DNA of 64,000 nt from Cylindrotheca closterium (Eukaryota; Bacillariophyta; Bacillariophyceae; Bacillariales; Bacillariaceae): contig CAKOGP040001870.1 of NCBI GenBank assembly GCA_933822405.4, positions 248,001 through 312,000 on the forward strand, in the 5' to 3' direction. Below, one piece after another: positions 32,346 through 42,822 of the stretch. The notes under the pieces were generated by a model that was given only the letters and a program-made list of their open reading frames with translations, did not search any database and was not told where the DNA came from. Each line of letters starts with the position of its first letter. Positions within the stretch are counted from its first letter, which is position 1. A program made the translations under genes and the position numbers.

Positions 32346-33069
32346 TTTACTGTCCAGTGGCTCGCACTTTGGCTATACGGTCAGTCTGATGATGCAGGTG
32401 AACAAACACTTCTCTTCGTTTATATATATTATGATAGATGACTGCCACCGAACTGTATAATGCAACGATCGATCTTATGAGTCTCTCGAGTGACTGACTG
32501 ACTCAACTCATCGTCATGCAGTATGCAGTATTCCGGAACATTCAAAATGCTAAAGAAAACCGGCTGGCGTGAAAGGGAATTCCGCGACTAACCATTGACA
32601 GCTAGACGGACGGACTGACCGACGGTGGAGTGATGAGATACTCGCTCACGTTCCGTGTGGCACGTACAGTTACCAGGCACGAGTATCAGTACCGGTACCG
32701 GTACCAGGTAGTGTTGAAAAGTGAAAATAAAAGTGAGTCCATCGTCAAGTGAGTCATCAGTCGACTTCCATGACTATTCGACTGTATATCTCAAGTTTCT
32801 GCCCCACTGTACCTGGTACCTATTGTACGATGGGGAGGGTAGAGTGACAACCCACGACCCACCAAACAAGGATCTATACGTAGTGTCAATATCAAAGTGT
32901 CGATTGTCAAGAATATCATGTACACGATGGACAAGGGATGGGTAAAAAGACACGATCTCCCAACATGTTGCCAAAGTATCACCACCACTTACTACGTGTG
33001 TAGGCTCGGATTTTGCATTCAAGAGCAATTCAAACATCACCAATTATACGTATATTATTATTTGAGACA
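32346..33069. other. Promoter-side interval with CGGTACC palindromes
   Basis: TTTATATATATTATGA lies about 75-90 bases upstream of the carrier ATG. AGTACCGGTACCGGTACCAG at 32689-32708 is a tandem palindrome. Open frames here overlap on both strands without recognisable domains. Confidence 0.45.
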
Positions 33070-34167
33070 TCACTCATCTTTAGCGATTTCTATCACTACT
33101 TTGCCGTGGGCATGCTTGGATTGTTGCAACCTCATGGCCGCGCGAACGCCTGCGGACGTGAACTGGAATGGTCCTGCCGAATCCAAAATCACACGAACCT
33201 TTCCTGATTCCACATCACCAAGAACCTTCTTTAGATGACCAGGTGGTAGATCCAATCCTTGTGGGATCTCCCATTTCGGGCAGGAGGGATGGCACTTGGA
33301 AACTAGTTTTCGACCGAGCATGGAACCAAGAAACGATCCGATGCCAAGACCAGTCATGTTGATTTCTGTTCCGACGCCGGGGATAAGTTGCACATAGGGA
33401 ACCTTCTTCGGCAAGACTTTGGTCCCTGAACGGGCCCCTCGGGTCCAGTTTTCGCCATTGACTAAGTCAATGACCTTGTCAAACGGTTTGCCTTGAAATT
33501 CGGATTCGAGTTCCCACCAATTTTCTGTTCGATAGTCTATGATCCGATCTACACCCAGCGACTCTGCGAGTTTGGCTTGGGTCGTCGTTGCAGCTAAGAA
33601 ACTTGCTCCTTGCAGTTTAATGTATTGAGAGAGAAAGGTCCCCACTCCGCCACTGGCTCCAAGCAACAAAACTCTGTCTCCCTTTGAGACAAAGCCTTCG
33701 GCAACATTCTTGGCCGCTGCTGCCGAGGATGGCAGGGTGCAAGCATGGATGGCAGGGATCGACGAAGGACATTTTTCACTGAACTCGGTCTTGACACAAG
33801 AGTACTCTGCACACATTCCTACCGGTTGTGGCTCGGCAAAACGAGCAATAATCTTGTCACCAACTTGAAAGTAGGAATTCTTGTCATCAACTTCCATCAC
33901 GATCCCACAAATATCACTGCCAAGCACATACGGTCTGCCGTATTTTGGAAGCTGTGCCATATCTGTCTTTCCCCGAAACAGTCGACAGTCTCCGGGAGCA
34001 ATGGCACATGCGAGTACACGAACGATTAAGTGCGCATCCTTGAGTTCCGAGACTAGTTTGCCAGTCTTTGAATCTATGGCTGTTGCCAGCGTCGGTTTGG
34101 GCCAATCTTCCTTGACGTGGATATGATTGTCGACATCTTCAATCCCAGTCGCAACAGCAGCTTTCAT
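33070..34167 (-). CDS. MDR-family zinc-independent oxidoreductase (quinone/enoyl reductase type), 365 aa
   Basis: The ATG is at 34167. The N-terminal GroES-like domain contains APGDCRLFRGKTDM, VLGSDICGIVMEV and KIIARF. The Rossmann domain has GDRVLLLGASGGVGTFLSQ (nucleotide-binding GxxGGVG) and AESLGVDRIIDYRTENW. The Cys and His ligands of classical zinc alcohol dehydrogenases are missing, which places it with the quinone oxidoreductase / trans-enoyl reductase branch that uses NADPH. No targeting peptide is visible. Substrate cannot be told from sequence. Confidence 0.85.
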   Translation of the reverse strand: MKAAVATGIEDVDNHIHVKEDWPKPTLATAIDSKTGKLVSELKDAHLIVRVLACAIAPGDCRLFRGKTDMAQLPKYGRPYVLGSDICGIVMEVDDKNSYFQVGDKIIARFAEPQPVGMCAEYSCVKTEFSEKCPSSIPAIHACTLPSSAAAAKNVAEGFVSKGDRVLLLGASGGVGTFLSQYIKLQGASFLAATTTQAKLAESLGVDRIIDYRTENWWELESEFQGKPFDKVIDLVNGENWTRGARSGTKVLPKKVPYVQLIPGVGTEINMTGLGIGSFLGSMLGRKLVSKCHPSCPKWEIPQGLDLPPGHLKKVLGDVESGKVRVILDSAGPFQFTSAGVRAAMRLQQSKHAHGKVVIEIAKDE

Positions 34168-34431
34168 GTTGGTAGTTATCTGGATGGATGGTTTATATGT
34201 TGAGCATGATAGATTCTTGTTTGTCAGAGTGCGATACCACGACTACGATCGCAGTCTCTGCGTCGCCCATTTGAGAGCACCAAAGAACACCACGATTTGA
34301 AAACCACAATAACGTTATTTTAATAATAGATAGTTTATTTTGGTCTAACTTGTTTTTTTTATTTAAATTATGCTTATTTTATAAGTAGAGTAGCACTACT
34401 TTGAAAATAAAGGGTATTGTGCCTCAGTATA

Positions 34432-35805
34432 CTACCATGGACTTCCACCTTCTTCAGGTTCCAACCAAGTGCTCCGACTGCCACCTTCGTATTCGCCAGT
34501 CTCGAGTGGGAAGAAGTATTCTCCTGTACCCTGACCAGAGTAGTCAGGATGGTGCACTGCTTGTACAAACTGGAATCCTTTTGTCAAATCATCTTTGAGT
34601 TCCAGAGTGTCTAGTTCTTCGAGTTCTGCCTCGTCGACGCCTTGTTCCAGCGTCTGAAAGGTAAACGCAAGTCGTTCGAGGCTGACATAACCAGATTCGA
34701 CAGCCATTTTGAACCCCTTTTCCAAGAATTGCTTGAGATATCGCAAGTCTTCATTGGTATCCGGTGCAACGTGAACAAAGGTAGGCGGAATCTTGGGGTC
34801 CAGTTCCTTCTTGGTCGTAGTGGTGGAGGAGGAAGAAGAATCTCCCATGTCCATTCCCAAGCCACCAAAGGACGATGATGCACCAGCAACACCTTCCTTG
34901 GTAGAGGCAAGAGCTATTTCATTGGATGGCAATAGATAGTTGGCCACAGTCCGAGCCAATTCTTTGGAACTTGGATAGGAAAAGTCCAAATCACTGCCAA
35001 GGATGGTTCGATAGGCACGGTCGACTTGTCTTCCAGCCGGTAGACGAGTGCTCCAACGGAGATCCTTGAGGGTAACTTGCTTGGAGTCGAAATTCTTGGC
35101 AATGGCTAACGCTTCTTTCAAGGCTTCTTCGCTTTCATCTGTGAGGGTCAAGTGGGAAAGCTTCTCAGGGAGGGGGATGTGATGTTCAGGTACTGTCAAT
35201 AGCTCGGCAGACCAATCGTTATCTCCACCAAGTTCTTCTCCAAGAACCAATTTAGCTCCAATGCATCCCAATACAGAGGACACAGCAGAATCGCAGCCTA
35301 ATTGCAACATGTCCCCTTGAATCAATTGAGGATTCGATGCTATCCACAGGGCAGTCGCAATGCTCGCATCCATAGTCCCAGGGCCATTGTGTGGCTTGCC
35401 ATCTTCAGATCCAACGTCAAATCTGTATAATGGAGGCGTGATTTCATCCTTGCTGGTCCCCTTTCGAAAAATGAACGTACGGCCTTGAATTGGTTGAATG
35501 TACCCAGATTTAGTACTTTCGGGATCTAATTGAAAGCGAAGGCGCTCTTCCAACACGAGTGCATTGGGGATTGATACTTGAGATCCAGGAGTCAGTCGAT
35601 AGAAGGTGCGTTGATATATGATTTTTCCTTCCAACACTGATGACGAGTCGTCGTCTCCACCTTCTGTGGCTAGCAGTAGCGTTGGTTGACAACACGCCGT
35701 ATGTTTTGGGTTGATGATGCCCCGTGTGCATTGTTTAGGTGAGAGTAAGCTAAAAGCATTCTCTATTGATAGAATCGCGACTAGAGCAAGAAGAAATAGT
35801 TTCAT
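34432..35805 (-). CDS. Plastid-targeted protein with a family-16-like methyltransferase core, 457 aa
   Basis: The frame is open from a TTG at 35835, but the first ATG at 35805 gives MKLFLLALVAILSIENAFSLL, a signal peptide followed by the A-F junction typical of diatom plastid import. A Ser/Thr-rich linker follows. The core has DASIATALWIASNPQLIQGDMLQLGCDSAVSSVLG (SAM-binding loop, 'LGCDSA'), HLTLTDESEEALKEAL (motif II acid), LKDLRWSTRL and YRTILGSDLDFSYPSSKEL (post-motif II, usually D-V-x-Y). These match METTL21/FAM86-type protein-lysine methyltransferases at motif level. The C-terminal acidic tail ends GGSRSTWLEPEEGGSPW. The SAM loop is weakly conserved, so activity is not assured. Confidence 0.65.
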   Translation of the reverse strand: MKLFLLALVAILSIENAFSLLSPKQCTRGIINPKHTACCQPTLLLATEGGDDDSSSVLEGKIIYQRTFYRLTPGSQVSIPNALVLEERLRFQLDPESTKSGYIQPIQGRTFIFRKGTSKDEITPPLYRFDVGSEDGKPHNGPGTMDASIATALWIASNPQLIQGDMLQLGCDSAVSSVLGCIGAKLVLGEELGGDNDWSAELLTVPEHHIPLPEKLSHLTLTDESEEALKEALAIAKNFDSKQVTLKDLRWSTRLPAGRQVDRAYRTILGSDLDFSYPSSKELARTVANYLLPSNEIALASTKEGVAGASSSFGGLGMDMGDSSSSSTTTTKKELDPKIPPTFVHVAPDTNEDLRYLKQFLEKGFKMAVESGYVSLERLAFTFQTLEQGVDEAELEELDTLELKDDLTKGFQFVQAVHHPDYSGQGTGEYFFPLETGEYEGGSRSTWLEPEEGGSPW

Positions 35806-36074
35806 GTCAAAGAATGGTTGCCTCGATGTTTCCAAGATGGTTATTTTGACAGTGCCGTCCGTATGGATCGCCCTGTTGAGCTTAACGTTTTATATTGTGG
35901 GATTTTCGGTGTTCTCATCAGCTTTTCGATCTGGATCTTTTCGGAAATTGAACGGACGCGGACGCGGACACTAGTGGCAATCTGTTTAGTCGATCCTACA
36001 TCGATGACACCGGCTGCTGCTGACTCTTTTAAAATTTGGTACACAAAATCTATTTTAAAAACACAGGTGCAGTT

Positions 36075-37661
36075 TCACTCATAGGCAAAGCCTCCTTCCT
36101 CATCATCATCACGAAGCAAAAGATCTTCCTCTCCATCAAAAGAATGCACGATTATGGTGTTATCAGCTCCATCTGAAACAAGCTTCTTCTTACCAGCAAA
36201 TATTGAACCCAGCCAGACTTTGTAACCAGTCATGGCATACAAACATCTTGGTAGATTGTGAGAACTTACTCCTGTGTCATCGTAGTTGGCTTCCGCTACT
36301 TCTTCCTCAACGGCTTCGACAGGGGAAGTGTTCCGACTTGAGCAATCCCAAACTCGAACATTGCCATCCTGGGCACCAGTGACAAGCAGTCCAGGGTAAG
36401 GGGAAGCCATAGCGAGGACCACACCTTGGTGGTTTGGTCGCAACTTCGAAGGCAACTCATGAGTGGTATTTTCAATCATGTCACGAAATGGAGCGGCATC
36501 AGAGACAGAGCGCGACAAAGCGTCCACGTTCAGCGAACGTTGAAACACGCTACCCTCCGAACCTCCGCATACAACTGACCAGACACTTTCTGGATCTGGA
36601 TCATTTTGCACAATAATTGCTGTTCGAAAGAACTCATCTCTCTTTCCAACTGGTTTCCAAGTGGCCAGGACTTGGCCATCATCCGTAGAAAAAATAAAGA
36701 TACCACCTTCTCGGGTACAACCGACACCACAACCAATGTCATCATTAATGCTGAGACTAAGAATTGGAGAATTGAGCTTGGTCTCAAACATTGGATATTT
36801 TTGTCGTAGTAGCACAGGTTGGTTGTTCCCGTCCATCTCTTCTGCGTCATACCCCATCAACCTGCCATCGTATCCACCAACCCACAGAGTACCTGAAACA
36901 TCGAATGCTAGGCTAGTGACTATTGAATCCGACGTGTTCTTGAGACCCCTCAGAAAGCCTTCGCGGATCAAAGAAAGCTTTGTTTGACGTGCAGTTCCAC
37001 CCCTGCTTCCCTTGTATATATCCTCTTCTTCACCTGTTATCCTGGCAATGTGAACACCTCCCTCGCGTCCGGCGCTAGCGATTATATCACCTTTGATTGC
37101 CAAAGCAATGACACCCCCTCCATCATACCTCCCGTACAGATCGCGTATAGCGTTTTGAAAAGTTGTTGTGTACAGGCTGTCATCTTCATGCAATTGTGCT
37201 GAATGTACGTCTCGTATGCAGTCCAACTCTTGCCCTTGTTCCAGGTCCGCCAGATAAATATGCCCGGAAGCGCTTCCGCAAACTGCCAAGGGGTAATTTT
37301 CCACTGCCATACGTCGAATCCAATCATCCAAGGCCAATCGGACTGTTGACTCACAGTTGGCACTCTTCCAATTTTGGAGATACTGAGCTGAGCTGCTGCT
37401 GGGTTGGATAGCCACCCTCTCAATGGACTCGTGCCTTCTCTTGAGTGAGTCGAGCCAATCCTGATCGCTCTTGGACGAACTCGATGGCATGGGGACATCT
37501 TCAAAATCATCATAAAACGAAGAAAGGCTGTCATGTAAGCGAATGCTTGAATTTATTTTTTTCCAGCGGTGCAATTGTCTCTCAAATGCAGCAGTCTGAG
37601 AGAAGCAGATCCACAATAAGATTTTCGAAAGGGTGGGATATCCATATTGTTGCTTCGTCAT
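36075..37661 (-). CDS. WD40-repeat protein with plastid-type leader, 528 aa
   Basis: The ATG at 37661 opens MTKQQYGYPTLSKILLWICFSQTAAFERQ. This is a hydrophobic signal followed by an A-F junction and a basic stretch, so plastid import through the ER route is predicted. The body consists of beta-propeller blades: MAVENYPLAVCGSASGHIYLADLE, VIALAIKGDIIASAGREGGVHIAR, VTSLAFDVSGTLWVGGYDGRLMGYD, VVLAMASPYPGLLVTGAQDGNVRVWD and KKLVSDGADNTIIVHSF. Only one blade has a full WD ending (VRVWD). Propellers of this type are scaffolds; no partner can be named. The C-terminus is acidic. Confidence 0.75.
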   Translation of the reverse strand: MTKQQYGYPTLSKILLWICFSQTAAFERQLHRWKKINSSIRLHDSLSSFYDDFEDVPMPSSSSKSDQDWLDSLKRRHESIERVAIQPSSSSAQYLQNWKSANCESTVRLALDDWIRRMAVENYPLAVCGSASGHIYLADLEQGQELDCIRDVHSAQLHEDDSLYTTTFQNAIRDLYGRYDGGGVIALAIKGDIIASAGREGGVHIARITGEEEDIYKGSRGGTARQTKLSLIREGFLRGLKNTSDSIVTSLAFDVSGTLWVGGYDGRLMGYDAEEMDGNNQPVLLRQKYPMFETKLNSPILSLSINDDIGCGVGCTREGGIFIFSTDDGQVLATWKPVGKRDEFFRTAIIVQNDPDPESVWSVVCGGSEGSVFQRSLNVDALSRSVSDAAPFRDMIENTTHELPSKLRPNHQGVVLAMASPYPGLLVTGAQDGNVRVWDCSSRNTSPVEAVEEEVAEANYDDTGVSSHNLPRCLYAMTGYKVWLGSIFAGKKKLVSDGADNTIIVHSFDGEEDLLLRDDDEEGGFAYE

Positions 37662-38196
37662 GGTGAAGTCTAGTGGATTTGAAACAATCTCCTACAGTGT
37701 CTTTAGATCACTTCCTGGTGTTGTTATTACCATTCCACTTTGCTCTCTGCTCAATTTTTGGTGGCTGTGCCTCTTTTCAGTTGTGACGTCAGTCTAGTTG
37801 CAGACTACCAGCTTCTACGTACACGTGTACGACACATGAACGTGTCGACAGATGGATGCTCAATATAAGCAAAACAAAAAGTAAGAGGGGAAACTTTCAG
37901 GGGATATGAGACTTCATCACGATAATCGTATGCAACTGGGACTGTCGTCTCAAGGACAAACGGGAATCAAAGAATATAGCCTTTTCTCCTCAATATAAAT
38001 GGGCGCAAGATTACTGAAGGGTAGACGCCAACAGACAATAGCAAAATGTAGCAGGTAGTGCATAGGGAAATACTAAGACATGTAACCACAATCAGATCGT
38101 ATCGTGTCAACAAATTGTAGATATTGAGGAGAAACAAGAGTTATGTACAGTATTACTGTCGAGTACAAAACCCGCCCTGCATGGGTGGTATTGGCA
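37662..38196. other. Intergenic
   Basis: This stretch holds the 5' region of the WD40 gene and the 3' flank of the Tudor-like gene. ACACGTGT lies near 37819. No gene was seen. Confidence 0.5.
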
Positions 38197-40077
38197 CTAT
38201 AGATTCTTTGGCGGTTTATCTTCTGCTAGCCATCCATTTTCCATCATGCGCATACACTCCAAATACCGATGTAGATAGAAGGACTCTACTTTCTCCGTCC
38301 TGTCCCCATCAGGGAAATCGATCCGGTACAAATTCTTCGTGTTATTTGACTTGAAGACTTTTGTAATACGACCCCAGTAGTATCCTATCAACAAAGGAAA
38401 GAAAATTGATGACCTGTGAGAAAGAATCAAATCCGGTACTGTATCTGATGCGGCTTTATCAATTGTGTACTTACGTTCTCTTTGCGGATCCTCGCCAGGA
38501 TGCGGCGCGTATACCTTTTCGTCGACCTGCAACATAGAGTCTTTGAAGTCTTGGCTTTCCAACGATAGTTGGAGCTTACTTTCGTTGGCTGGATCCATGA
38601 TTCGAGACGACTGCGCTCTCTCAGATATCTTCGAAGCGGCATTTCGTCGTTTTGTTCTTGGTTTGGATGGTGCCCTACGTCTTGGTTTCGGTGGTTTTGT
38701 GGCAGAAGGAGCTTTTGCTTTCTTTTTGGCTGTACGCTTTTGTTTTGGCTTGGATGGTTCTTGTTGTTCTCTTCTCATGTCAATCAGTTCCTCTAGTGAC
38801 ATTTCGTGCGAAGATGGCAAGTCGTCGGTGCGCAAAACTGCATTCTGCATCAAGAAGATGGCTTCCTTTTCACGATAGATGAACTCCGAGTCCAAATCAT
38901 CAGTGATGTCGACTAGTCCGTGGCTGTCAGGGGTCGGAAAGAAGAGAATGGAATAGTGCTTTTTAGAGTCTCCACTTGGTGAGCCAATCTTCACTTCGTT
39001 GATTCGTCCCCAAAAATACGCTACATCGGTGATCCAAGTGCAATGGAGCAGGGGGAATTAGATGGACATTCTAAATCTCTTGATCAATCTTGCGAAGACA
39101 TCATGACGGACTTACAGTCAGTTGCAGGGTTCTCTGTCCCAGGCCATGGCGCGTATACTTTGTTGCCAGCTGATAGTTTGCTGTCTTTCAATTGACGAGA
39201 TTCCATCGTCATCATATCTGCAATCGACACATTGCGAAGCACTAGCGGTGCAATCAAAGTAGAGCTTGAGTGATATAACATGATTATGAGACAAGAGTAG
39301 AGCATAGATGCGATGCGTACCTTTTTCCCCGTATTGAACGTCAAACACTTCTTTCGAGCACCGTCTTACAATCTTCCCCCATATTTTTTTCTTTTGTTTG
39401 TCTGTGGTGCTTTCCTGTGCTACGCAGACAAGACTTTCGACCCCAACTTCGTTTGTCTTCATGCATACATTTTGCAACTGATACACCGAGTTGCCTCCAT
39501 CAGACATACTATCATCGTTGTCGTCGTCATCATCATCAGAATCACCAGCAAAGGGATCAAACTCTACACTGTCTCCATCAGCACTACCAGCATCGTCATT
39601 GACGTCACCGTCATCATCCTGAGAAGAATCAGATGTGAAAAGATCATCCTCCAGACGGCTTTCATTTCGCTTGCGTTTGACACCACCAATAGCCTTGCCT
39701 TGACCAACGTCACCTGGATCTGCAATCTCATCTTCCGAAGAATAGAAAGCAATCTCTTGCAATGTTTTAGCGTTCACTTTGTGTTTTGATCTCGCGGATT
39801 GAGCAGGCATTTTTCTATCAGATGATTTATCTCCTATTGATACAGTACTGTCTCCCCAAGATTGGCTGTGGATGTCATCCTGCTGTGCTTTCGAACAGCT
39901 GTTCGCTTCTGGAGATTCGACTTGGAGTGATACAGTGCTATCGCTTGGCGAACAAGCATCTCCTCGATTGTTCTGCATGCCGCTCCTTGAGTCTTTCGCT
40001 TGAGGTGAATGACTTGGATTCCTCTGAAAACAGATTTGATCTTCGGGAATGCTGTCATTGGGCATTGTATTTCCCAT
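38197..40077 (-). CDS. Three-module Tudor-like nuclear protein, 4 exons, 530 aa
   Basis: Exons 40077-39321, 39217-39116, 39020-38475 and 38384-38197 join in phase with GT-AG introns of 103, 95 and 90 nt. The N-terminal 200 residues are disordered, with Ser/Asp runs and a basic KRKRN that could be a nuclear signal. Three related small beta modules follow. The first is ESLVCVAQES...KKIWGKIVRR. The second is NKVYAPWPG...SYFWGRINEV. The third is EKVYAPHPGEDP...RYYWGRITKV, ending ESFYLHRYLECM. Each has a V-Y/C-A start, a junction at the intron and W-G-[RK]-I, as in Tudor/PWWP-like chromatin readers. A Lys/Pro-rich segment (KPKQKRTAKKKAKAPS) between modules 2 and 3 suits DNA or chromatin binding. 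The last intron is 90 nt, in frame and without stop. Confidence 0.8.
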
Positions 40078-41307
40078 CAAATTGAACTTGTCGCAAGAAG
40101 AAGATGCCTCAAGTTGAGACGGCCTCCCTTGTCACAGAACTTCTTGTCTCTTTTATCCAACAATTACTTTTAGCTGATGATACGAACGGAAATCGTTAAA
40201 AGGGCAGCAGAATAATTAATGACGCAATAATAATCATCACACATTTTCAATTTGATGCAGCAGAAACGCATAGGTAGCAATTCAAAAGTGCTTACAGCAC
40301 GGTTCTATCCGTTATCTTGGCGTTAAAAAACACCCACTAAATTGAAAATATTTTATGATGCTGTCATAGGAATCCAGCTTACGCCTGATACCTAGACTAT
40401 GCCAAAGGATGCACTGGACATTGCAGCACTGAACAGTTCAATCGATTAGTATTGGAGCTGCGTGGAGGCGATCTCTGTCCAACGGGATACCGATTCATTG
40501 GGTTGGGATGATAGTGAGTGCTGTCACTTCTTTTGTATTGGAATCGGAGTAGTCCTCATCGTTTACGCCCAAGCCCGGAATGCTGAACGCAGATTTACCA
40601 AATAGGATCAAACCAATTCTTGGGTAAACTTTCACACGAAGTCTTCGATCGATTGTCAAAAGCCAAATCAGTCGATCAGGATCCACTGACGATTCCACCA
40701 GACGAATTATCATGCAGTCTCCTCGTAAAGTACTGTAATGGCTTCTTGACAACTCCGAATTTGGTTGGACGACCGTCCCGATTTGTGCTCTACAGACACT
40801 ACACCCTGTTCTTCACAATCTCGATACTGAGGAATGACGTACTATGTATCCATTCCAAGACTGGCTGTGCCTTCCTCATTGAAGTTCTTGTAGATCTGCT
40901 GCCTCTTGCCCACAAGCAGGAGCTTTCCCTCCATTTCATTGCCAGTTCCAAACGAAGCTTCTATTCAGGTGTTTCGTAGGATTGGTATCAGCAGATACCC
41001 CCGAGTCAATCGGTCATTCATTGCAGGTTGCAATACTCTGCTCCATGAAGATCTTATCAGCAAAGTATGATGTTTTGTTAATAATCTCAAGGTGAAGTCC
41101 TGTGCAGTTTTTCGCCTTCCTTGAATTCAGCTGTCGCAGAGCAGCTTCACTTAAGCCAAGTGATAAAAACACTTAAGCACCAGACATGATTTACATATTG
41201 GTCGTTCTGCCAAAGGTCATATACTGCCACCTCCAGACATCAATACGACCACCCAACAACGCCATCATGTACTGACAACACAAACTTGTTTAGAAGTCAT
41301 CATCATC
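40078..41307. other. Interval with a decayed methyltransferase copy
   Basis: This region separates the Tudor-like gene from the 7TM receptor gene and contains the pseudogene listed separately. The rest has no recognisable feature. Confidence 0.5.
40575..40980 (-). pseudogene. Decayed copy of the SAM methyltransferase family
   Basis: The plus-strand text matches the complement of the methyltransferase at 42830-43840 in patches and in the same order: TAAACTTTC...AAGTCTTCGATTG, then ACAACTCC...TTTGGTTGGA(C/T)GACCG, then TTGAGGAAT/CTGAGGAAT, then CATTCCAAGACTGGCTG against CATTGCAAGACTGACCTGG. The matching stretch corresponds to the C-terminal third of the protein. The reading frame is not maintained, so it is a relic in the same orientation as the two downstream copies. 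Confidence 0.6.
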
Positions 41308-42525
41308 ATGGAAGGTGACCAAACCCAAACAAATGATGTCAACACGGACAGTGCTTCAAATGTATCCTATCTTTCCGATACACAAGAGACTGCTCTTGCT
41401 TTTGTCCCTATTGTCCCAACCCTCATCAGTATTTGGGCATCATGTCTCCTGATTCGACTGCTCTACAAACGTGGCTTCAAGTCTCCCATGCGAAGAATCT
41501 TGCTCGCCCTCAGTATAACGGATATCTTTACCTCAGTCACAGCAGCGCTGCAATGCTTCTTCGTTCCAAGAGACACAAGTCGAAGGTTGTATGCAATCGG
41601 AAACGATGCTACCTGCTCTTATCTGGGCTGGGGCTTTTCATTTTCGACCATTTCTTTTTTTTACTATGCAGCCCTATCATTTTACTTTCTAATGGTTGTC
41701 AAATTTGGAATGAAAGATCCTGTCTTTGGACGAAGGATTGAGCCATACATGCACGTGAGCATTTGCATTTTTTCCACAGCGACCGCTACGATTGGTTTGG
41801 CACTCGGAATGTACGGCGAAGTTTCGGCCGGTGCTGGTTGCTGGCTCCGAGTTACGGATAAGTGCGATGCTGATTGCATCCACGCGGTTGGGTCGGTCTT
41901 TGGAGGCACTCCGTTTCTGCTGTGTACGGTTGTGGTGGTAGCCTTCAATCTTCTCATCTTCTGTCACGTTCGGGGAACTATTTATGAAGGTATCAAAAAG
42001 AGTAAGGAAAGATGGACGACGAACTTGAAGAATCTCCGGCTATCGCTATCTTCATCAAAGCACAAATCTGTGACAGCTGCAAATGCGCAAGCTGCTACCA
42101 GGGTAGCCACCACCACCACCACCACTCTGACCAATGACTATGTTATAAAACAAGTCACAGCGTCGCCAGATCAACTTAAAAGGGTGCAACGAGTGGGAGT
42201 ACAATCGTTGTTGTATTGCCTTGTCTTTCTTGTGACCTACATATGGACAGTGGTATTGACTACAAAACGAAATAACACTGCAAACGGAGGTGGGCCAGAA
42301 TTGGAGCCAGCACTCTATCCCTATATGATGCTTCGTGCTACATTCATTCCACTAATGGGTTTTTGGAACCTACTAGTGTATGTCCGTCAGAGATATATCG
42401 CACTGCGAGAGCAAGAGACTTCGAGAGAGAATGGCGAATCAAGCTTGAAATCTTTTCGTAGAGTGATATGGGATGTCGATGCTGGTGCTGGATTCCGAAA
42501 GCCAGCAAAAGGATCAGGAGGATAA
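41308..42525 (+). CDS. Seven-transmembrane receptor (GPCR-like), 405 aa
   Basis: The ATG at 41308 follows an ATCATC run. Hydrophobic segments occur at about residues 30-52, 62-84, 105-132, 145-168, 190-216, 298-318 and 335-360. An Asn-rich extracellular N-terminus (NVSYLSD) and paired extracellular Cys residues (TCSYLGW and GCWLRVTDKCDADC) fit a GPCR. The last helix ends PLMGFWNLLVYVRQRY, close to the helix 7 ending of cAMP-receptor/secretin-like GPCRs (F-x-N-x-x-V-Y). The third intracellular loop is long, basic and Ser/Thr-rich with a (T)n run from ACC repeats. It is expected in the plasma membrane; the ligand is unknown. A Gln/Ser-rich open frame at 42534-42740 could be an alternative C-terminal exon. 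Confidence 0.8.
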   Translation: MEGDQTQTNDVNTDSASNVSYLSDTQETALAFVPIVPTLISIWASCLLIRLLYKRGFKSPMRRILLALSITDIFTSVTAALQCFFVPRDTSRRLYAIGNDATCSYLGWGFSFSTISFFYYAALSFYFLMVVKFGMKDPVFGRRIEPYMHVSICIFSTATATIGLALGMYGEVSAGAGCWLRVTDKCDADCIHAVGSVFGGTPFLLCTVVVVAFNLLIFCHVRGTIYEGIKKSKERWTTNLKNLRLSLSSSKHKSVTAANAQAATRVATTTTTTLTNDYVIKQVTASPDQLKRVQRVGVQSLLYCLVFLVTYIWTVVLTTKRNNTANGGGPELEPALYPYMMLRATFIPLMGFWNLLVYVRQRYIALREQETSRENGESSLKSFRRVIWDVDAGAGFRKPAKGSGG

Positions 42526-42822
42526 CCAAGCAGTTTATAAGTCGAATCATCGAATCGACACGGACACGAGTGACATGTTTTAGGACATCACAGGTTAGGG
42601 AGTCAGAACAAGGCAACAGACAACACCAACATCAGCAGGTGCAAGACAAAAGCAGCGGACAATCTGAATCATCGAATCAATCATCATCTAATCCTGTAAG
42701 AATCACCAGGTCAGGGGAGCGGATTAACCAATCTTACTGAGCAGGAGGTTGGAAATGAAATACTACAGTAGCTATCGTGCTGCACTTTGACAATTCTTCT
42801 ATTTTATATTAATCTTATAGCT

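Noticed and set aside
34374..34614. Short frames overlapping the 3' end of the methyltransferase-like gene
   Set aside because: They are alternative frames of the coding exon; no independent features.
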